Shown here: piece by piece, positions 1 through 9,939 of the stretch
Layout of the letters: every line of letters starts with the position of its first letter
Numbering within the stretch: the first letter of the stretch is position 1
Assembly: GCF_033958435.1 (NCBI RefSeq)
Contig: NC_134152.1
Coordinates: 9,906,001-9,970,000, forward strand
DNA from: Carettochelys insculpta
Lineage: Eukaryota; Chordata; Testudines; Carettochelyidae
Direction: 5' to 3'
DNA length: 64,000 nucleotides
The notes under the pieces: generated by a model
What the model saw: only the letters and a program-made list of their open reading frames with translations
What the model was told of the DNA's origin: nothing
The model's database searches: none
Position numbers and translations under genes: made by a program

Positions 1-84
1 AAAGCTGCCTCCCTCACCCCATCAGCGCAAAAACGGAGGAAAGTCTCCCCAGCCCGATCCCTGCTGGCAGCAACAGCGAGTGGG

Positions 85-1998
85 ATGGGAGGAGCGCACA
101 GCCCCCAGCCGCAGCAACAGCTGATCGGTGGCAGCACGGAGAGCCACGTGGATGCGGCTCAGCCTCCAATAATCAAACAGCCGCCCCGCACCGCAGGCAG
201 GGCGGCAGCTAAACAAGCGCCGGTACCGGCGGCACCGCAGGCAGCGGCACCGACCCCCGGGGAACCAGTGGTGCAGAGCGCGCAGGCACGCAGCCTGCAG
301 GCACCGGAGGACACCGCCCGTGCGGCACCGCCCATGAGCGTGCCGAGCGCGGCGCGGACGGGGCCGAGATCCCCTACACGTCAGGGGGCGGAGCCACCCC
401 CTCAAGGGAGGGGGAAGGCTGCACTCAAAACAAGGCACTGCAGCACCTCTCCAGACAGGGCTGCTGAGTTGCTTTCTCTTAGCCCTCCGCTCATGCTGCA
501 GACTCTAACTAGAAGGCAGGGGTGCCCCCTAGCCTACCCAGAGCCCCTGTCTCCATTTTTACAACCAGCCTTACCCTGGCTGGGACCACCTTCACCCTTC
601 TTGGGGTTTGAGCCGTTGGAGTACTATCACAAATCGCTCTCTCCAGTGTCCCAGGTCTCTCGACGATCTCGCTCCCCCAGACGCAGAGGGTATGCACCAA
701 GGGAGTGGTCCAGGTCACCTTCCCAAGAACAGTGCCCATGCTGCCATGGTCGCCCCTATCACGCGGGGCATAGACACTACCGGCAGTCTACCAGGGAAAG
801 ATCCCCACAGACAGTCCCGTATCCCCGAGGGCAATCGCAAATGGGGACAGAGACTCAAGTATCTCAGGGGGCACTGGTTATGGAACCCCGAGATTTTCCC
901 TTGCAAGCTTCCAGCGAGCGGATGTACCATCACCAACAGGAACCGGAAGGGTCCAGAGAGGCGTACCCTAGTGGTTCCTCGCTCTCCTCCCCGGACAAGG
1001 CTACGGCCCCGGGGGACGTCCATCCTCCGGACGATCTCAAACAGTTTCAAGAGCTGTTTAAGAGGGTGGCCTTCACGCAAGGCATCCAGACAGCAGAGGT
1101 GCAAGAGAAACACCATAAGCTCCTCAAAAATCTGAGACCTCCGGCCTCCTCCAAAATAGCAATACCACTTGACGAAGCAATCTTGGAGTCCGCCACTATG
1201 ATATGGCAGACCCCCGCGACTATTCCGCCTGTCCACAAGAGAGCGGATAAGAAATACTTCGTGCCGGCGAAGGGCATGGAGTTCCTGTTCAGCCACCCAC
1301 AACCAAATTCCTTGGTGGTGGAGTCGTCGCAACAAAGATCAAAGACACCTCAATTCAAGACAGGGGGAACAGACAAAGATTCCAAGAAGCTAGAGCTGTT
1401 CGGCAGAAAGGTCTACTCCTCCTCCACTCTACTGTTACGAATGGCAAATTACGCAGCGCATCTAGCGAACCATAATTTTGACAACTACACTAGGTTAACC
1501 TCCCTCATGGACTCGCTTCCAGAGGACAAGAAACCGGTGCTCAAGGCCACCGTGCAAGAAGGCTACGCGGCCTCGAGGACGGGAGTTCAGATCGCCCTGG
1601 ATGTTGCGGACACAGCAGCACGCTCCACAGCTACGGCAGTGGTGATGCGAAGGGAGTCCTGGCTCCAGACTTCGGGTATACTGAGGGATCTGCAGGCAAA
1701 GATAGTCGATCTTCTCTTCGACTCGCAGAAGCTGTATGCTGAATCAACTGACTCAGTCCTTCATTCCAGTAAAGATTCAAGAGCCACACTTAGGACCCTG
1801 GGGATTTACACCCCTCCATACAGAAAGAAAAAGTACTACCCTCAACAAAGACGGTACCAGTACCAGCAACAGCGTCCCCAGTACCACAGGGGTTACGAGC
1901 AAGGGCGACATCAACAGCACCAGCAGTACAGAACTCCCAGGCGACGTTCCCAACAGAGCCGTGCATCCTCGGGGCAGGGCCAAAGGCCACAAGTTTGA
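85..1998 (+). CDS. DIRS ORF1, Gag-like protein with LAP2alpha-like region
   Basis: 637 codons from the first ATG to TGA with no interruption. Residues 1-120 are rich in Pro, Ala and Gln and probably disordered; residues about 190-260 are rich in Arg and Ser. The middle (about 330-560) has the helical region found in DIRS Gag proteins, including LKQFQELFKRVAFTQGI, IWQTPATIPPVHKRADKKYF and FLFSHPQPNSLVVESS. This region is the one from which the vertebrate LAP2alpha C-terminal domain is thought to derive (family knowledge). The C-terminus is very rich in Gln, Arg and Tyr, fitting nucleic-acid binding; no CCHC knuckle is seen. The role is presumably packaging of the element RNA. The RT/RNase H ORF follows in another frame after about 85 bases. 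Confidence 0.85.
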   Translation: MGGAHSPQPQQQLIGGSTESHVDAAQPPIIKQPPRTAGRAAAKQAPVPAAPQAAAPTPGEPVVQSAQARSLQAPEDTARAAPPMSVPSAARTGPRSPTRQGAEPPPQGRGKAALKTRHCSTSPDRAAELLSLSPPLMLQTLTRRQGCPLAYPEPLSPFLQPALPWLGPPSPFLGFEPLEYYHKSLSPVSQVSRRSRSPRRRGYAPREWSRSPSQEQCPCCHGRPYHAGHRHYRQSTRERSPQTVPYPRGQSQMGTETQVSQGALVMEPRDFPLQASSERMYHHQQEPEGSREAYPSGSSLSSPDKATAPGDVHPPDDLKQFQELFKRVAFTQGIQTAEVQEKHHKLLKNLRPPASSKIAIPLDEAILESATMIWQTPATIPPVHKRADKKYFVPAKGMEFLFSHPQPNSLVVESSQQRSKTPQFKTGGTDKDSKKLELFGRKVYSSSTLLLRMANYAAHLANHNFDNYTRLTSLMDSLPEDKKPVLKATVQEGYAASRTGVQIALDVADTAARSTATAVVMRRESWLQTSGILRDLQAKIVDLLFDSQKLYAESTDSVLHSSKDSRATLRTLGIYTPPYRKKKYYPQQRRYQYQQQRPQYHRGYEQGRHQQHQQYRTPRRRSQQSRASSGQGQRPQV

Positions 1999-2083
1999 CA
2001 CACAGATCCAGGGCTGCACCATCACCACCATCACACAAGGTCATCCAAAGCGGTTATTCCACCATCGCCTCCGACCATTCTAA

Positions 2084-3940
2084 GACCAGTGGCAAAGGAT
2101 CACCACAGACAAATGGGTGCTGGAGATCATAGCCACGGGGTACGCCATCCCCTTCCAGTCGCTCCCACCGCCACGACCTCCACCCAGGCCCCACCTCCAG
2201 GAGGCCTCCCACATAGCGAGGCTCAAGCAGGAGGTAGACCATCTCATGCTCATAGGGGCAGTGGAAAGAGTGCTGGAGCAACTGCAAGGAAAAGGGTTCT
2301 ACTCGAGGTACTTCCTCACGGAGAAAAAGACAGGAGGCTGGAGGCCCATCTTAGATCTTCGAGGCCTCAACCGGTACCTGCGCAAGCAACGCTTTCGGAT
2401 GATCACAATCGCCTCCATCCTTACGGCACTAGACGATGGAGATTGGTTCGCAGCCCTCGACTTACAAGACGCATATTTTCACATAACTATCCATCCGGCT
2501 CACCGACGATTCCTCCGGTTCATGGTAGGCAAAGAACATTTTCAATACAAGGTCCTACTGTTTGGCCTCTCCTTGGCCTCCAGGGTCTTCACCAAGACCT
2601 TGGCAGTGGTGTCAGCCTACCTGCACAGACAGCGGGTATTTATATTCCCATATCTGGACGACTGCCTATTCAAAGGGGCCTCGAAGGAGGAGGTACTACG
2701 CATGATACGCGTCACAGCAGGCACGTTCTCTTCGCTCGGCCTGGTCATCAATCTGGCAAAATCAAAGATAGACCCCACACAGGACATAGAGTTCATAGGG
2801 GCACGCATAAATTCTATTACAGCGAGAGCATATCTACCAGAGACACGCTTTCGGGCCATCGGCTCCCTCGTGCAAGTCATCACCTTCAGCCCTACGGTGC
2901 CAGTTCTGACGTGCTTACAGCTGCTGGGCCACATGGCAGCAGCGACATTCGTAGTACAGAATGTCAGGTTACACATGCGCAGCATGCAGCACTGGCTGGC
3001 GAGCGTATACAAACCAGCAGCACACACCTTTCACAGGGTGGTGTCACCCACAACAGAGGTGTGCAAATCCCTGCAATGGTGGGTAAACCCCAAGAACTTG
3101 CTAACAGGGGTACCCTTCCACCAACCACAAATATCGGTTTTTCTTATTACAGATGCCTCCCTCATAGGGTGGGGAGCACACATGGGCGAAGAGGTGATGC
3201 AAGGGCTGTGGTCCTCCACTGAGCAGTCACTGCACATAAATATACTGGAGCTCAGAGCAGTGTTCAACGCCTGCAGACACTTTCGAGACCATATACAAGG
3301 CAAAGTAGTCGGGATCAGTACAGACAATACCTCCACCATGTTTTATATAAATCGGCAAGGAGGAGCTCGGTCCCGTGCCTTATGTGCGGAAGCAGTCCGG
3401 TTGTGGAACTGGTGCATCGCCAACAATATAACCTTGAAAGCCTCGTACTTACCAGGCGCTCACAATGTGAAGGCAGACCAGCTGAGCAGGCGTTTTGCAC
3501 TCACGCACAAGTGGCAGATCCGTCCCGATCTGCTACAACACATTTTTCACGCATGGGGTTTTCCCCAGATAGACCTGTTTGCTACTCAGCACAACAAGAA
3601 GTGCCCACAATTCTGCTCCAGGGCAGGACTGGGACAGGGGTCTCTGGGGGACGCATTCGCGATCTCCTGGAGGGGCCCCCTGCTTTACGCTTTTCCTCCC
3701 ACAGCGCTGATCCACAAAGTCTTGCAGAAAGCCAGGAGGGAAGGAGCCCAAATGATCCTGATAGTCCCAACGTGGGATCGACAGCAATGGTTCTCCCTAC
3801 TCCTGCGCATGTCGGACCGTCCACCGATGCCCCTTCCGGTGGTGCCGGATCTGCTCACGCAAGCCCAGGGGTCCATAGTGCATCCACACCCCCAAGGCCT
3901 GCGACTACAAGCATGGTTAATCCATGGCTCAGCTCCCTAG
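2084..3940 (+). CDS. DIRS ORF2: reverse transcriptase, RNase H and probable Dam-like region
   Basis: The frame opens after a TAA at 2081-2083 and has no early ATG; conserved sequence begins at TTDKWVLEIIATGYAIPF, upstream of any Met, so translation probably depends on recoding or on a lost upstream start. RT: WRPILDLRGLNRYL, then LDLQDAYFHI, and the catalytic YLDD at 2651-2662. RNase H follows (about 3145-3500) with FLITDASLIGWGAHMG, an ILELRAVFNAC Glu motif, STDNTS and AHNVKADQLSR. The C-terminal 150 residues (IDLFATQHNKKCPQF, YAFPP, ILIVPTWDRQQWF) correspond to the part of DIRS Pol described as a Dam-like methyltransferase, though I cannot confirm its fold. The end overlaps the recombinase frame. 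No internal stop or frameshift was found. Confidence 0.88.
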   Translation, partial: DQWQRITTDKWVLEIIATGYAIPFQSLPPPRPPPRPHLQEASHIARLKQEVDHLMLIGAVERVLEQLQGKGFYSRYFLTEKKTGGWRPILDLRGLNRYLRKQRFRMITIASILTALDDGDWFAALDLQDAYFHITIHPAHRRFLRFMVGKEHFQYKVLLFGLSLASRVFTKTLAVVSAYLHRQRVFIFPYLDDCLFKGASKEEVLRMIRVTAGTFSSLGLVINLAKSKIDPTQDIEFIGARINSITARAYLPETRFRAIGSLVQVITFSPTVPVLTCLQLLGHMAAATFVVQNVRLHMRSMQHWLASVYKPAAHTFHRVVSPTTEVCKSLQWWVNPKNLLTGVPFHQPQISVFLITDASLIGWGAHMGEEVMQGLWSSTEQSLHINILELRAVFNACRHFRDHIQGKVVGISTDNTSTMFYINRQGGARSRALCAEAVRLWNWCIANNITLKASYLPGAHNVKADQLSRRFALTHKWQIRPDLLQHIFHAWGFPQIDLFATQHNKKCPQFCSRAGLGQGSLGDAFAISWRGPLLYAFPPTALIHKVLQKARREGAQMILIVPTWDRQQWFSLLLRMSDRPPMPLPVVPDLLTQAQGSIVHPHPQGLRLQAWLIHGSAP

Positions 3941-4968
3941 AGAGCACATGGACGGAGGAAGTGCAACAAGTCCTAGAAAGTAGCAGGAGGACTTCCACCA
4001 GGAAGACCTACAAGCAGAAATGGACTTGCTTCACGGCATGGTGTTCTACCAAACAGCTAGCCCCCCTTTTGGTGCCTATACCTGTAATATTAGAGTATTT
4101 ACTGGACCTCAAGAGAGGAGGACTCTCACTATCCTCGTTAAAGGTCCATCTTGCCACCATTTCGGCGTTCAGACACGAAGAGGAAGGGCACATGGTGTTC
4201 ACCCATCCCGTGGCTACCAGGTTCCTCAAAGGGTTGGTAAACCTATACCCCCCTCGGAAACCGCTTCCACCTTTGTGGAACTTGGACCTGGTGCTTAAGG
4301 CGCTAACAGGACCACCATTTGAGCCTTTGGCCATGGTTTCCCTCCGCCTCCTTACGATAAAGATGACCTTTCTTCTCGCAATCACGTCAGCTTACAGGGT
4401 GAGCGAGCTTGCGGCAGTTATGGTAACGCCACCCTGCACTGTTTTTTCCAAGGAGGCGGTAACCATACGGCTGCATCCAGCCTTTGTTCCTAAAGTTTCT
4501 TCTGAGTTTCATATTAACAAGCTTATTGTTTTACCCTCGTTTTATCCAAAGCCTCATAACTCTAACAAAGAGGCGCGCCTACACCTCCTGGACTTGAGGA
4601 GGGCGCTAGCCTTCTATATAGACAGAACCAAGTCCTTCCAGAAAACGGATAGACTCCTAGTCTCTCTCGCTCCCAAATCGAAAGGACAAGGTCTCTCTTC
4701 GCAGAGAATCTTGAAGCACATCGTATCCTGCATAAAAATGTGCTACGAACTCAAAAAGACTCCTTTACTGGGCACACCCAGGGCTCATTCCACTAGGGCG
4801 GTGGCGGCATCAACAGCCTTTTTCAAGGGCTTTGCGCTAAAAGACATTAGCAGAGCGGTGACCTGGTCATCCTATGACACCTTTGCCAAACATTACGCCC
4901 TTCACAGGGTATTCCAAGAGGATACCTGTCTCTCGACAGCGGTCCTCTCGGGGACAAGCTGCACATAA
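3913..4968 (+). CDS. DIRS ORF3, tyrosine recombinase
   Basis: The frame is open from 3382, overlapping the RNase H/methyltransferase ORF, but the recombinase-like sequence starts near the ATG at 3913 (MVNPWLSSLESTW), chosen as the likely start; 351 residues follow. The N-terminal half is a helical core-binding-like region (SRRTSTRKTYKQKW, then SSLKVHLATISAFRH). The catalytic residues of tyrosine recombinases are all present: Arg in ITSAYRVSELA (4396-4398), His and Arg in HSTRAVA (4786-4797) and the nucleophile Tyr in FAKHYALHRVF (4894-4896). The enzyme should integrate a circular DNA copy of the element by recombination. Intact catalytic residues and a full-length frame suggest the copy was recently, or still is, functional. 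Confidence 0.92.
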   Translation: MVNPWLSSLESTWTEEVQQVLESSRRTSTRKTYKQKWTCFTAWCSTKQLAPLLVPIPVILEYLLDLKRGGLSLSSLKVHLATISAFRHEEEGHMVFTHPVATRFLKGLVNLYPPRKPLPPLWNLDLVLKALTGPPFEPLAMVSLRLLTIKMTFLLAITSAYRVSELAAVMVTPPCTVFSKEAVTIRLHPAFVPKVSSEFHINKLIVLPSFYPKPHNSNKEARLHLLDLRRALAFYIDRTKSFQKTDRLLVSLAPKSKGQGLSSQRILKHIVSCIKMCYELKKTPLLGTPRAHSTRAVAASTAFFKGFALKDISRAVTWSSYDTFAKHYALHRVFQEDTCLSTAVLSGTSCT

Positions 4969-5016
4969 TCCAATTACCCATCTCCTATCTTGGGTTACTG
5001 CTGGGTAGTCACCTAA

Positions 5017-5109
5017 TGTGGAGCACCCACGGGGACACTCGAAGAAGAAAGAAAGGTTACTCACCGTAGTAATGGTGGTTCTTCGAGATGTGTCCCCGTG
5101 GGTGCTCCA
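5017..5109. repeat. DIRS internal palindrome (internal complementary region)
   Basis: Arm GTGGAGCACCCACGGGGACA with the following CTCGAAGAAGAA pairs with the reverse complement ending in CCCCGTGGGTGCTCCAC, with a short spacer containing AAAGGTTACTCACCGTAGTA. In DIRS elements such internal complementary sequence, matching the termini, is thought to guide formation of the circular intermediate. It sits 48 bases after the recombinase stop. Confidence 0.85.
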
Positions 5110-5311
5110 CTACCTGCCCATCCTCCCCGCTTCAGATCTCTGTTTAGTGTTTTGCAGGAGCATCCGAGGTGGTTGGTCAAGGAACTGGTGGGGACCGGAT
5201 CGCGCACATGGCCAGGAGCGCGCAAGGGAGCGGCGTGCACCGGCACATGCGCGGTCCAGCAGAAACTGCTTGGAAGATCCGATCTGCGGCGCTGGGCGAG
5301 CCCGACACCTA

Positions 5312-5372
5312 ATGTGGAGCACCCACGGGGACACATCTTGAAGAACCACCGTTACTACGGTGAGTAACCTTT
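5312..5372. repeat. DIRS right terminal repeat
   Basis: This segment is the inverse complement of 5048-5109: it begins at AATGTGGAGCACCCACGGGG and ends at GAGTAACCTTTCTT. Homology to the internal copy stops here, giving the right end of the element within a few bases. The spacer 5110-5311 between the two copies is non-coding and GC-rich. Confidence 0.85.
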
Positions 5373-5884
5373 CTTTTTGAACTGGTAACCTGAATGGGGC
5401 TCTTTCAAGATTTCAGCAGTGGTTGTGCTACTTCCTTGTCCTTTCTGATAATGTGTTTCTGGTAGCAAACAAACAAGAATTTGCCGTTAAGGATAGAGAA
5501 ACTGGCTCAGCTCCAGGATAAAGAATGCATGTAAATGTGTGGGGTTGTTTAAAGATAGCCAATAAACTGTAGCATACTTGGAAGCAGAAAAATCCTTAAT
5601 AGCCTTATAGAAGGACCTCATTTTATGGTCAGAAGAGAGGCCTAATTAAATCTATTTACTAAACTACAAGAAAAATCTGCTCTCTGTAGCATCCTCATCG
5701 TTAGCCTGTACATACTATTTTCTAAAAAAACACTGCATGTTTCTCCACTTCTGCCCTTGCCCTCCCTTGAGCAGAGAAAGGATTTTATGCATGTTTTCGT
5801 TGTGTGATATGAAACTTTCTTTCATTGTACTCATCTGTTGTCACCTGGGTGTCGAAATGTCTCTGATATCATGCATGCAGATCC
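5373..5884. other. no gene recognised
   Basis: AT-rich sequence between the DIRS right end and a Penelope-like fragment. I see no ORF of note, RNA gene or repeat family. Confidence 0.5.
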
Positions 5885-6715
5885 AAAAAAGCAGTCCAGT
5901 AGCACTTTAAAGACTAACAAAATAATTTATTAGGTGGTGAGCTTTTGTGGGATAAACCCACTTCTTCAGACCATAGCCATACCAGAACAGACTCAATATT
6001 TCAGGCACAGAGAACCAAATATAGTAATCAATGTTGACAAATCAGAAAAATTGTAATCAAGGTGGGCAAATTAGAAGAGAAGAGGGGCGGTGGGTGGGGG
6101 AAGTCAAGAGTCAGATAAAACCAAGTATGTAAAAGAGTTCTTATAATGGACTAGGTAATTGTCATTGTAAATCATGTGTTAATGTGTCAAATTTTAATAT
6201 AGAAGAGAGCTCGACACTCTCTCTTTGTATGCGATTCTTGAAGTTCCTTTTCAGTAAAACACAAACTTTCAGGTCATTAACAGAATGGCCCACTCCATTA
6301 AAGTGCTGGCTGGCAGGCTATTTGATGTCTGCTTTGTGTCCATTCATTCTTTGTCAAAGCGTGTTTGCTGTTTGTCCTATATGCAAAATAAGTGGGCATT
6401 GTTGGCACATGATGGCATATATGATGTTGGTTGAGGAACACGAGACTGTGCCCGTGATTCTGTGAATAACCTGGTTAGGTCCAGTGATGGTATCTCCAGA
6501 ATAGATAAGTCGATAAAGCTGTCAAAGGGGCTTGTTGCAAGGAGAAGTTCCAGGATCGATGGTATTGTGGTATCGTCTGTGGTTGCTGGTGAGAATCTTC
6601 ATACGTTTGAGGGGTTGTCTGGAGGAGGGAACAGGCCTGTCACCTAGGGTCTTCTGGAGTGTAGCATCCTGATTAAGGATGGGTTGTAGTCTCTGTTACT
6701 ATGCAAGCAGATACG
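5885..6715 (-). mobile_element. Penelope-like retroelement fragment (3' part)
   Basis: The plus strand starts with an element end containing GCAGTCCAGTAGCACTTTAA and GACTAACAAAATAATTTATT, then GGTGAGCTTTTGTGGGATAA, an end module repeated elsewhere in this window (15.1 and 22.4 kb). About 300 bases in, the minus strand encodes a degraded C-terminus of a Penelope-type polyprotein with a GIY-YIG endonuclease-like segment. The piece stops near 6715, so the reverse transcriptase part is missing. The Neptune group, common in reptiles, is the likely source, but that name is from memory. Confidence 0.75.
6175..6480 (-). pseudogene. GIY-YIG endonuclease domain of Penelope-like element, broken
   Basis: Reading the minus strand gives NIIYAIMCQQCPLILHIGQT, a recognisable though altered GIY-YIG core with its Cys pair, followed after an in-frame TGA by QRMNGHKADIK, a TAG, and then PASQHFNGVGHSVNDLKV. 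The conserved His and Asp of the HKADI stretch and the later GH-DL motif fit Penelope elements. Two in-frame stops make it non-functional. In intact elements this nuclease nicks the target DNA to prime reverse transcription. Confidence 0.78.
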
Positions 6716-6805
6716 TCTGAAAAAAAATACAGCATTTTTTTTAAAAAAGCGTTTAGAAAAACCTTTTTTGTCCACCCAAAAATGAAGATGTGGGTTCACA
6801 ACATT

Positions 6806-7264
6806 TTAGCTGTGTCTACATTAACTCCCAACTTCAAAGAGAGCATGGTAAGTAGGGTGTCGGAAGATTACTAGTGAAGTGCTGTGGTGCATATGCAGCA
6901 CTTCATTTAGGTAATGCTCTCTTGCGGCAACTTCGAAGAATTAAACTTCGAAGTGCCAGCTTGCGTGTAACCGCGGCTCACCCGCCGATACTTTGAAGTG
7001 CCTGGGCTGTTTCAAATCCCTTTATGCCTCAAAATTTTAAGGAGTAAACGGACTTTGAATTAGCCCGGGCACTTCGAAGTACTGGTGGGTTAGCCACGGC
7101 TACACGCAAGCTGGCACTGTGAAGTTTGCTGCTTTGAAGTTGCCGTGGGGGAGAATTAGCTTAATGGAGTGCTGCATATGCACCGCAGCGCTTCAACAGT
7201 AATCTCCCGACGCCCTACTTACCATGTTCCTTTCGAAGTCGGGAGCTAGTGTAGACACAGACCT
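6806..7264. mobile_element. palindromic MITE, GGCTGTGTCTACA family
   Basis: About 460 bp with inverted arms: AGCTGTGTCTACATTAACTC at the left and AGCTAGTGTAGACACAGACC at the right. Inside, several blocks recur inverted, for example GCACTTCGAAGT and CACGCAAGCTGGCACT. The whole can fold back on itself. The terminal motif is shared with elements at 34.1, 59.4 and 62.3 kb. No protein is encoded. I consider it a non-autonomous DNA transposon of the PIF/Harbinger type. Confidence 0.75.
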
Positions 7265-7635
7265 TGTGAATTCATGTCCAATTAGCTGCAATGTTTCCGT
7301 TAGTAATTAAATGATGATCAACCGTAAAATATTCAATGAAATATTTTCCTTTTTGTATTATTTTAAATGACTCTTAATACACTGCAAACCTGGGACTCTT
7401 ACAGAGTTCACAAGCACAGAATTTGGCCCATTCATCCTTGTTCTGTAATGTTGATTTTGGGCTTCCTCCAAGTCACCAATTTTGGTATCAGAATCAAGTT
7501 AAAACAGTCTTCTAATTCTCTCATAAATTTCATGCTGTAAATATATTGGAAAAAATTACAGTTTTCAGCCTGATTGAGCTATTTAGTTTGGAAGGGTTGG
7601 CATGAAGAATAGCAATGTTAAAGATCTAAGTGCCT
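7265..7635. other. no gene recognised
   Basis: AT-rich sequence with no supported feature between a MITE and a CR1 remnant. Confidence 0.4.
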
Positions 7636-8429
7636 ATTATTAAACAGAAGCACAATACGGTTATTTGGAACATTCTACTGACCACCTTCCCATGATAGTG
7701 AAGGTGACTGTGAAGTACTCAGGGAGATTACAGGGGCTGTAAAGACAGGAAATTCAATAATAACCTGGGATTTCAACTATCACCATATTGACTGTGTACA
7801 TATCACCTCAGGATAGGATGCTGAAATAAATTTTCTAGACACATTAATGATTCTTCTTGGAGCTGCTGGTCCTGGAACCCACAAGGGGAGAAGCAATTAT
7901 TGATTAAGTCCTAAGCAGAGCACAGGGCCTGGGACAAGAGGCGCATGTAGCTACCATATTATAATTAAATTTAACATCCTTGTGGGAAGGAAATACCAAA
8001 GAAACCTACCACAGTAACATTTAACATCAGAAAGGGATCTTGAACAAAAGTGAGGAAGCTAGTTAAATGGGAATTAAAAGGAACAGTCACAAGAGTGGAA
8101 TGCCTGAAATCTGCATAGAGAGCTTTTAGTATAATAGAGGATCAATTTAAATTTCTGTCCTGAATTATAAAGAACAGTAAGAGGAGTAAAATAAAAGTAA
8201 TGATGACTAAACATAGGAGTAAAAAAGGCAGCTGGAACCAAAAAGACATTTATTAAAAATAGGAAGTTAAATCCTAATGAGGAAAATGGAAAGGAGCATA
8301 AACTTGAGCAAGTCAAGTATTAAAGTATGATTAGGCAAGCCAAAAAGATTGAAAAAGTAACAGCAGTTTTGTTTTGCTTTTTTAATACTTCAGAAGCAGA
8401 AAGATGGCCAAACAATTAGGCTCGTCGTC

Positions 8430-8760
8430 ACGTGCCACTTCTTCCGGAAGCAACATGGTAATGAGCCATCCAGAAGATTCTAATGAGGTGCAGATGTAAA
8501 TTTCCTGTGCCTCATTATCATATGGACGTGTGATTCAGAGGAAGAGGGGCTTCTGGAAGGAGGGTTTCCTTCCTGAAAATCCCTGCGGACCATTCATCTG
8601 CATGTGTATTTTGGAATCTGGAAGAGCTTCTTCCTGACTCCAAATCACATGCCCGTATGCTGATGAGGTGTGGGAAATTTGCACCTGCACCTCATTAGCA
8701 TCTTCTGGATGGCTCATTACCATGCCGCTTCTGGAAGAAGCAGCACATGAAGACACTGCC
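8430..8760. repeat. palindromic element of unknown family inside CR1
   Basis: About 65-base arms: GGCATGGTAATGAGCCATCC-type sequence near 8450-8495 is matched by its reverse complement near 8690-8750 (arm parts CTTCTTCCGGAAG and CTTCTGGAAGAAG at the outer ends). The spacer is about 190 bases and contains a further internal inverted segment around GGAAGGAGGGTTTCCTTCC. It interrupts CR1 sequence, so it is probably a MITE; the family is not recognised. Confidence 0.6.
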
Positions 8761-8794
8761 TTAGTGGGGCCACTAGGTGAACAAGGTGCTAAAG

Positions 8795-8994
8795 AGAACA
8801 ACAAGAAGTCCTGAGGCACCTTATAGACTAACAGATATTTTGGAGCATAAGCTTTCATGCAACTTCAGGTTGCATCTGATGAAGCGGATCTTTGCCCATG
8901 AAAGCTTATGCTCCAAAATATCTGTTAGTCTGTAAGGTGCCACAAGACTTCTTGTTGTCTTGAAGATACAGACTAACATGGCTGCCTCTCTGAT
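8795..8994 (-). mobile_element. short Penelope-end insertion with 12-bp target duplication
   Basis: A 200-bp insert in CR1 sequence. It is an inverted duplication of the Penelope end module: CCTTATAGACTAACAGATAT then GCATAAGCTTTCATG, and their reverse complements, followed by the tail GATACAGACTAACATGGCTG. It is flanked by AAGGTGCTAAAG (8783-8794) and AAGGTACTAAAG (8995-9006), a 12-bp duplication with one mismatch. No coding sequence remains. Confidence 0.75.
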
Positions 8995-9939
8995 AAGGTA
9001 CTAAAGAAGCACTCAAGGGTGAAAAGGTCATTGCAGAGAAGTTAAATTAATTCTTTGTGTGGTTCTTCACTGCAGGGAGATTCCCACAGCTGAGCCTTTT
9101 TTTTTTTTTTTTTTAGGTGACATATCTAAGGAAATGCCCCAGTGAAGGTATCCGTACAGAAGGTTTTGGAACAAACTGATAAATTGTACAGTGATAAGCC
9201 ACCAAGACCAGATGTTATTCATCTGAGAATTCCAGAAGAACTCAAATAGGAAATGGCAGCATTAACTTAAATCAGTTTCTATATCAGATGATTTGAGGAA
9301 AGATAACTCAAACGCTGGCCATTGATCCTCACCACTGCTACCAACCATTGTCTCTCATTATGAAAAGGGGCCATAATAGTGGAGGATAGCTAAAGTGACA
9401 TCATTAAAAAAAGGGCTCCAGAGATCACCTTGCTATTTACAGGCTGGTAAACCTAACTTCAGTTCCAGGCAAATTAGATTACACTATAATAAACATCAGA
9501 ATTATCAGACAAATTGATAAACATGATTTGTAAAGGGAAATCGCACCTCACCAGTCAACTAGAATTTTTTGAGAGGAGGTCAATGAACATGTGAACAAGG
9601 GGATTGAGTGGACGCAGTGTAATTGGACTTTGTGGGATATGGAGAAAGTGAATCAGAAAGTTATTTACCCCCCTTTACATATCACAAGGTCCAGAGGTGA
9701 AATTAGCAGACAGGAGGTATATAAAAATAATAGAAGGAAATACTTCTTCATGCAACACACAGCCTGTTGAACTCATTGCCAAGGGAAGTCCTGAAGACCA
9801 CAGTTATGACTGGATTCCAAAAAGAACTGCATAAATTCATGGAGGATATGTCAGGTCCTTCAATGGGTATCAGCCAAAAAGATCAGCGATGCAGCCTCAT
9901 GCACTTGTTGTTTCTAGCTAGTGAGTGCCAGGGGAACAG

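Larger units (their letters stand above)
1..5372 (+). mobile_element. DIRS-type tyrosine-recombinase retrotransposon, left end outside window
   Basis: Three consecutive ORFs give a Gag-like protein, an RT/RNase H polyprotein and a tyrosine recombinase, the order expected of DIRS1-like elements, which integrate through a recombinase and lack LTRs and target duplications. The right side carries the diagnostic repeats: a palindrome at 5017-5109 and a second copy of the same terminal sequence in inverse orientation at 5312-5372. The left terminal repeat must lie upstream of base 1. All three ORFs are free of internal stops, so the copy looks young. The terminal motif GTGGAGCACCCACGGGGACA is of a kind I associate with turtle genomes; that species association is from memory. 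Confidence 0.92.
7640..9935 (+). mobile_element. CR1-type LINE remnant, internally deleted and interrupted
   Basis: Broken CR1 ORF2 sequence in several frames. The 7.7-7.9 kb part matches the end of the endonuclease domain (a degraded GDFN-type motif appears as TWDFNYHHIDC, then FLDT). The 8.0-8.35 kb part is the linker before RT. After two insertions (8430-8760 and 8795-8994), sequence resumes with KGEKVIAEKLN (9.0 kb), and a truncated C-terminal part lies at 9.66-9.93 kb. Many stops and frameshifts show an old copy. LINE retrotransposition by target-primed reverse transcription is the original role. Confidence 0.7.

Noticed and set aside
2089..3222. Second long frame overlapping DIRS ORF2
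   Set aside because: No domain; the overlapping frame carries the RT and RNase H motifs, so this is a shadow.
5110..5311. Small ORFs in the spacer of the DIRS right end
   Set aside because: They run through the repeats and have no homology; terminal structures explain the sequence.
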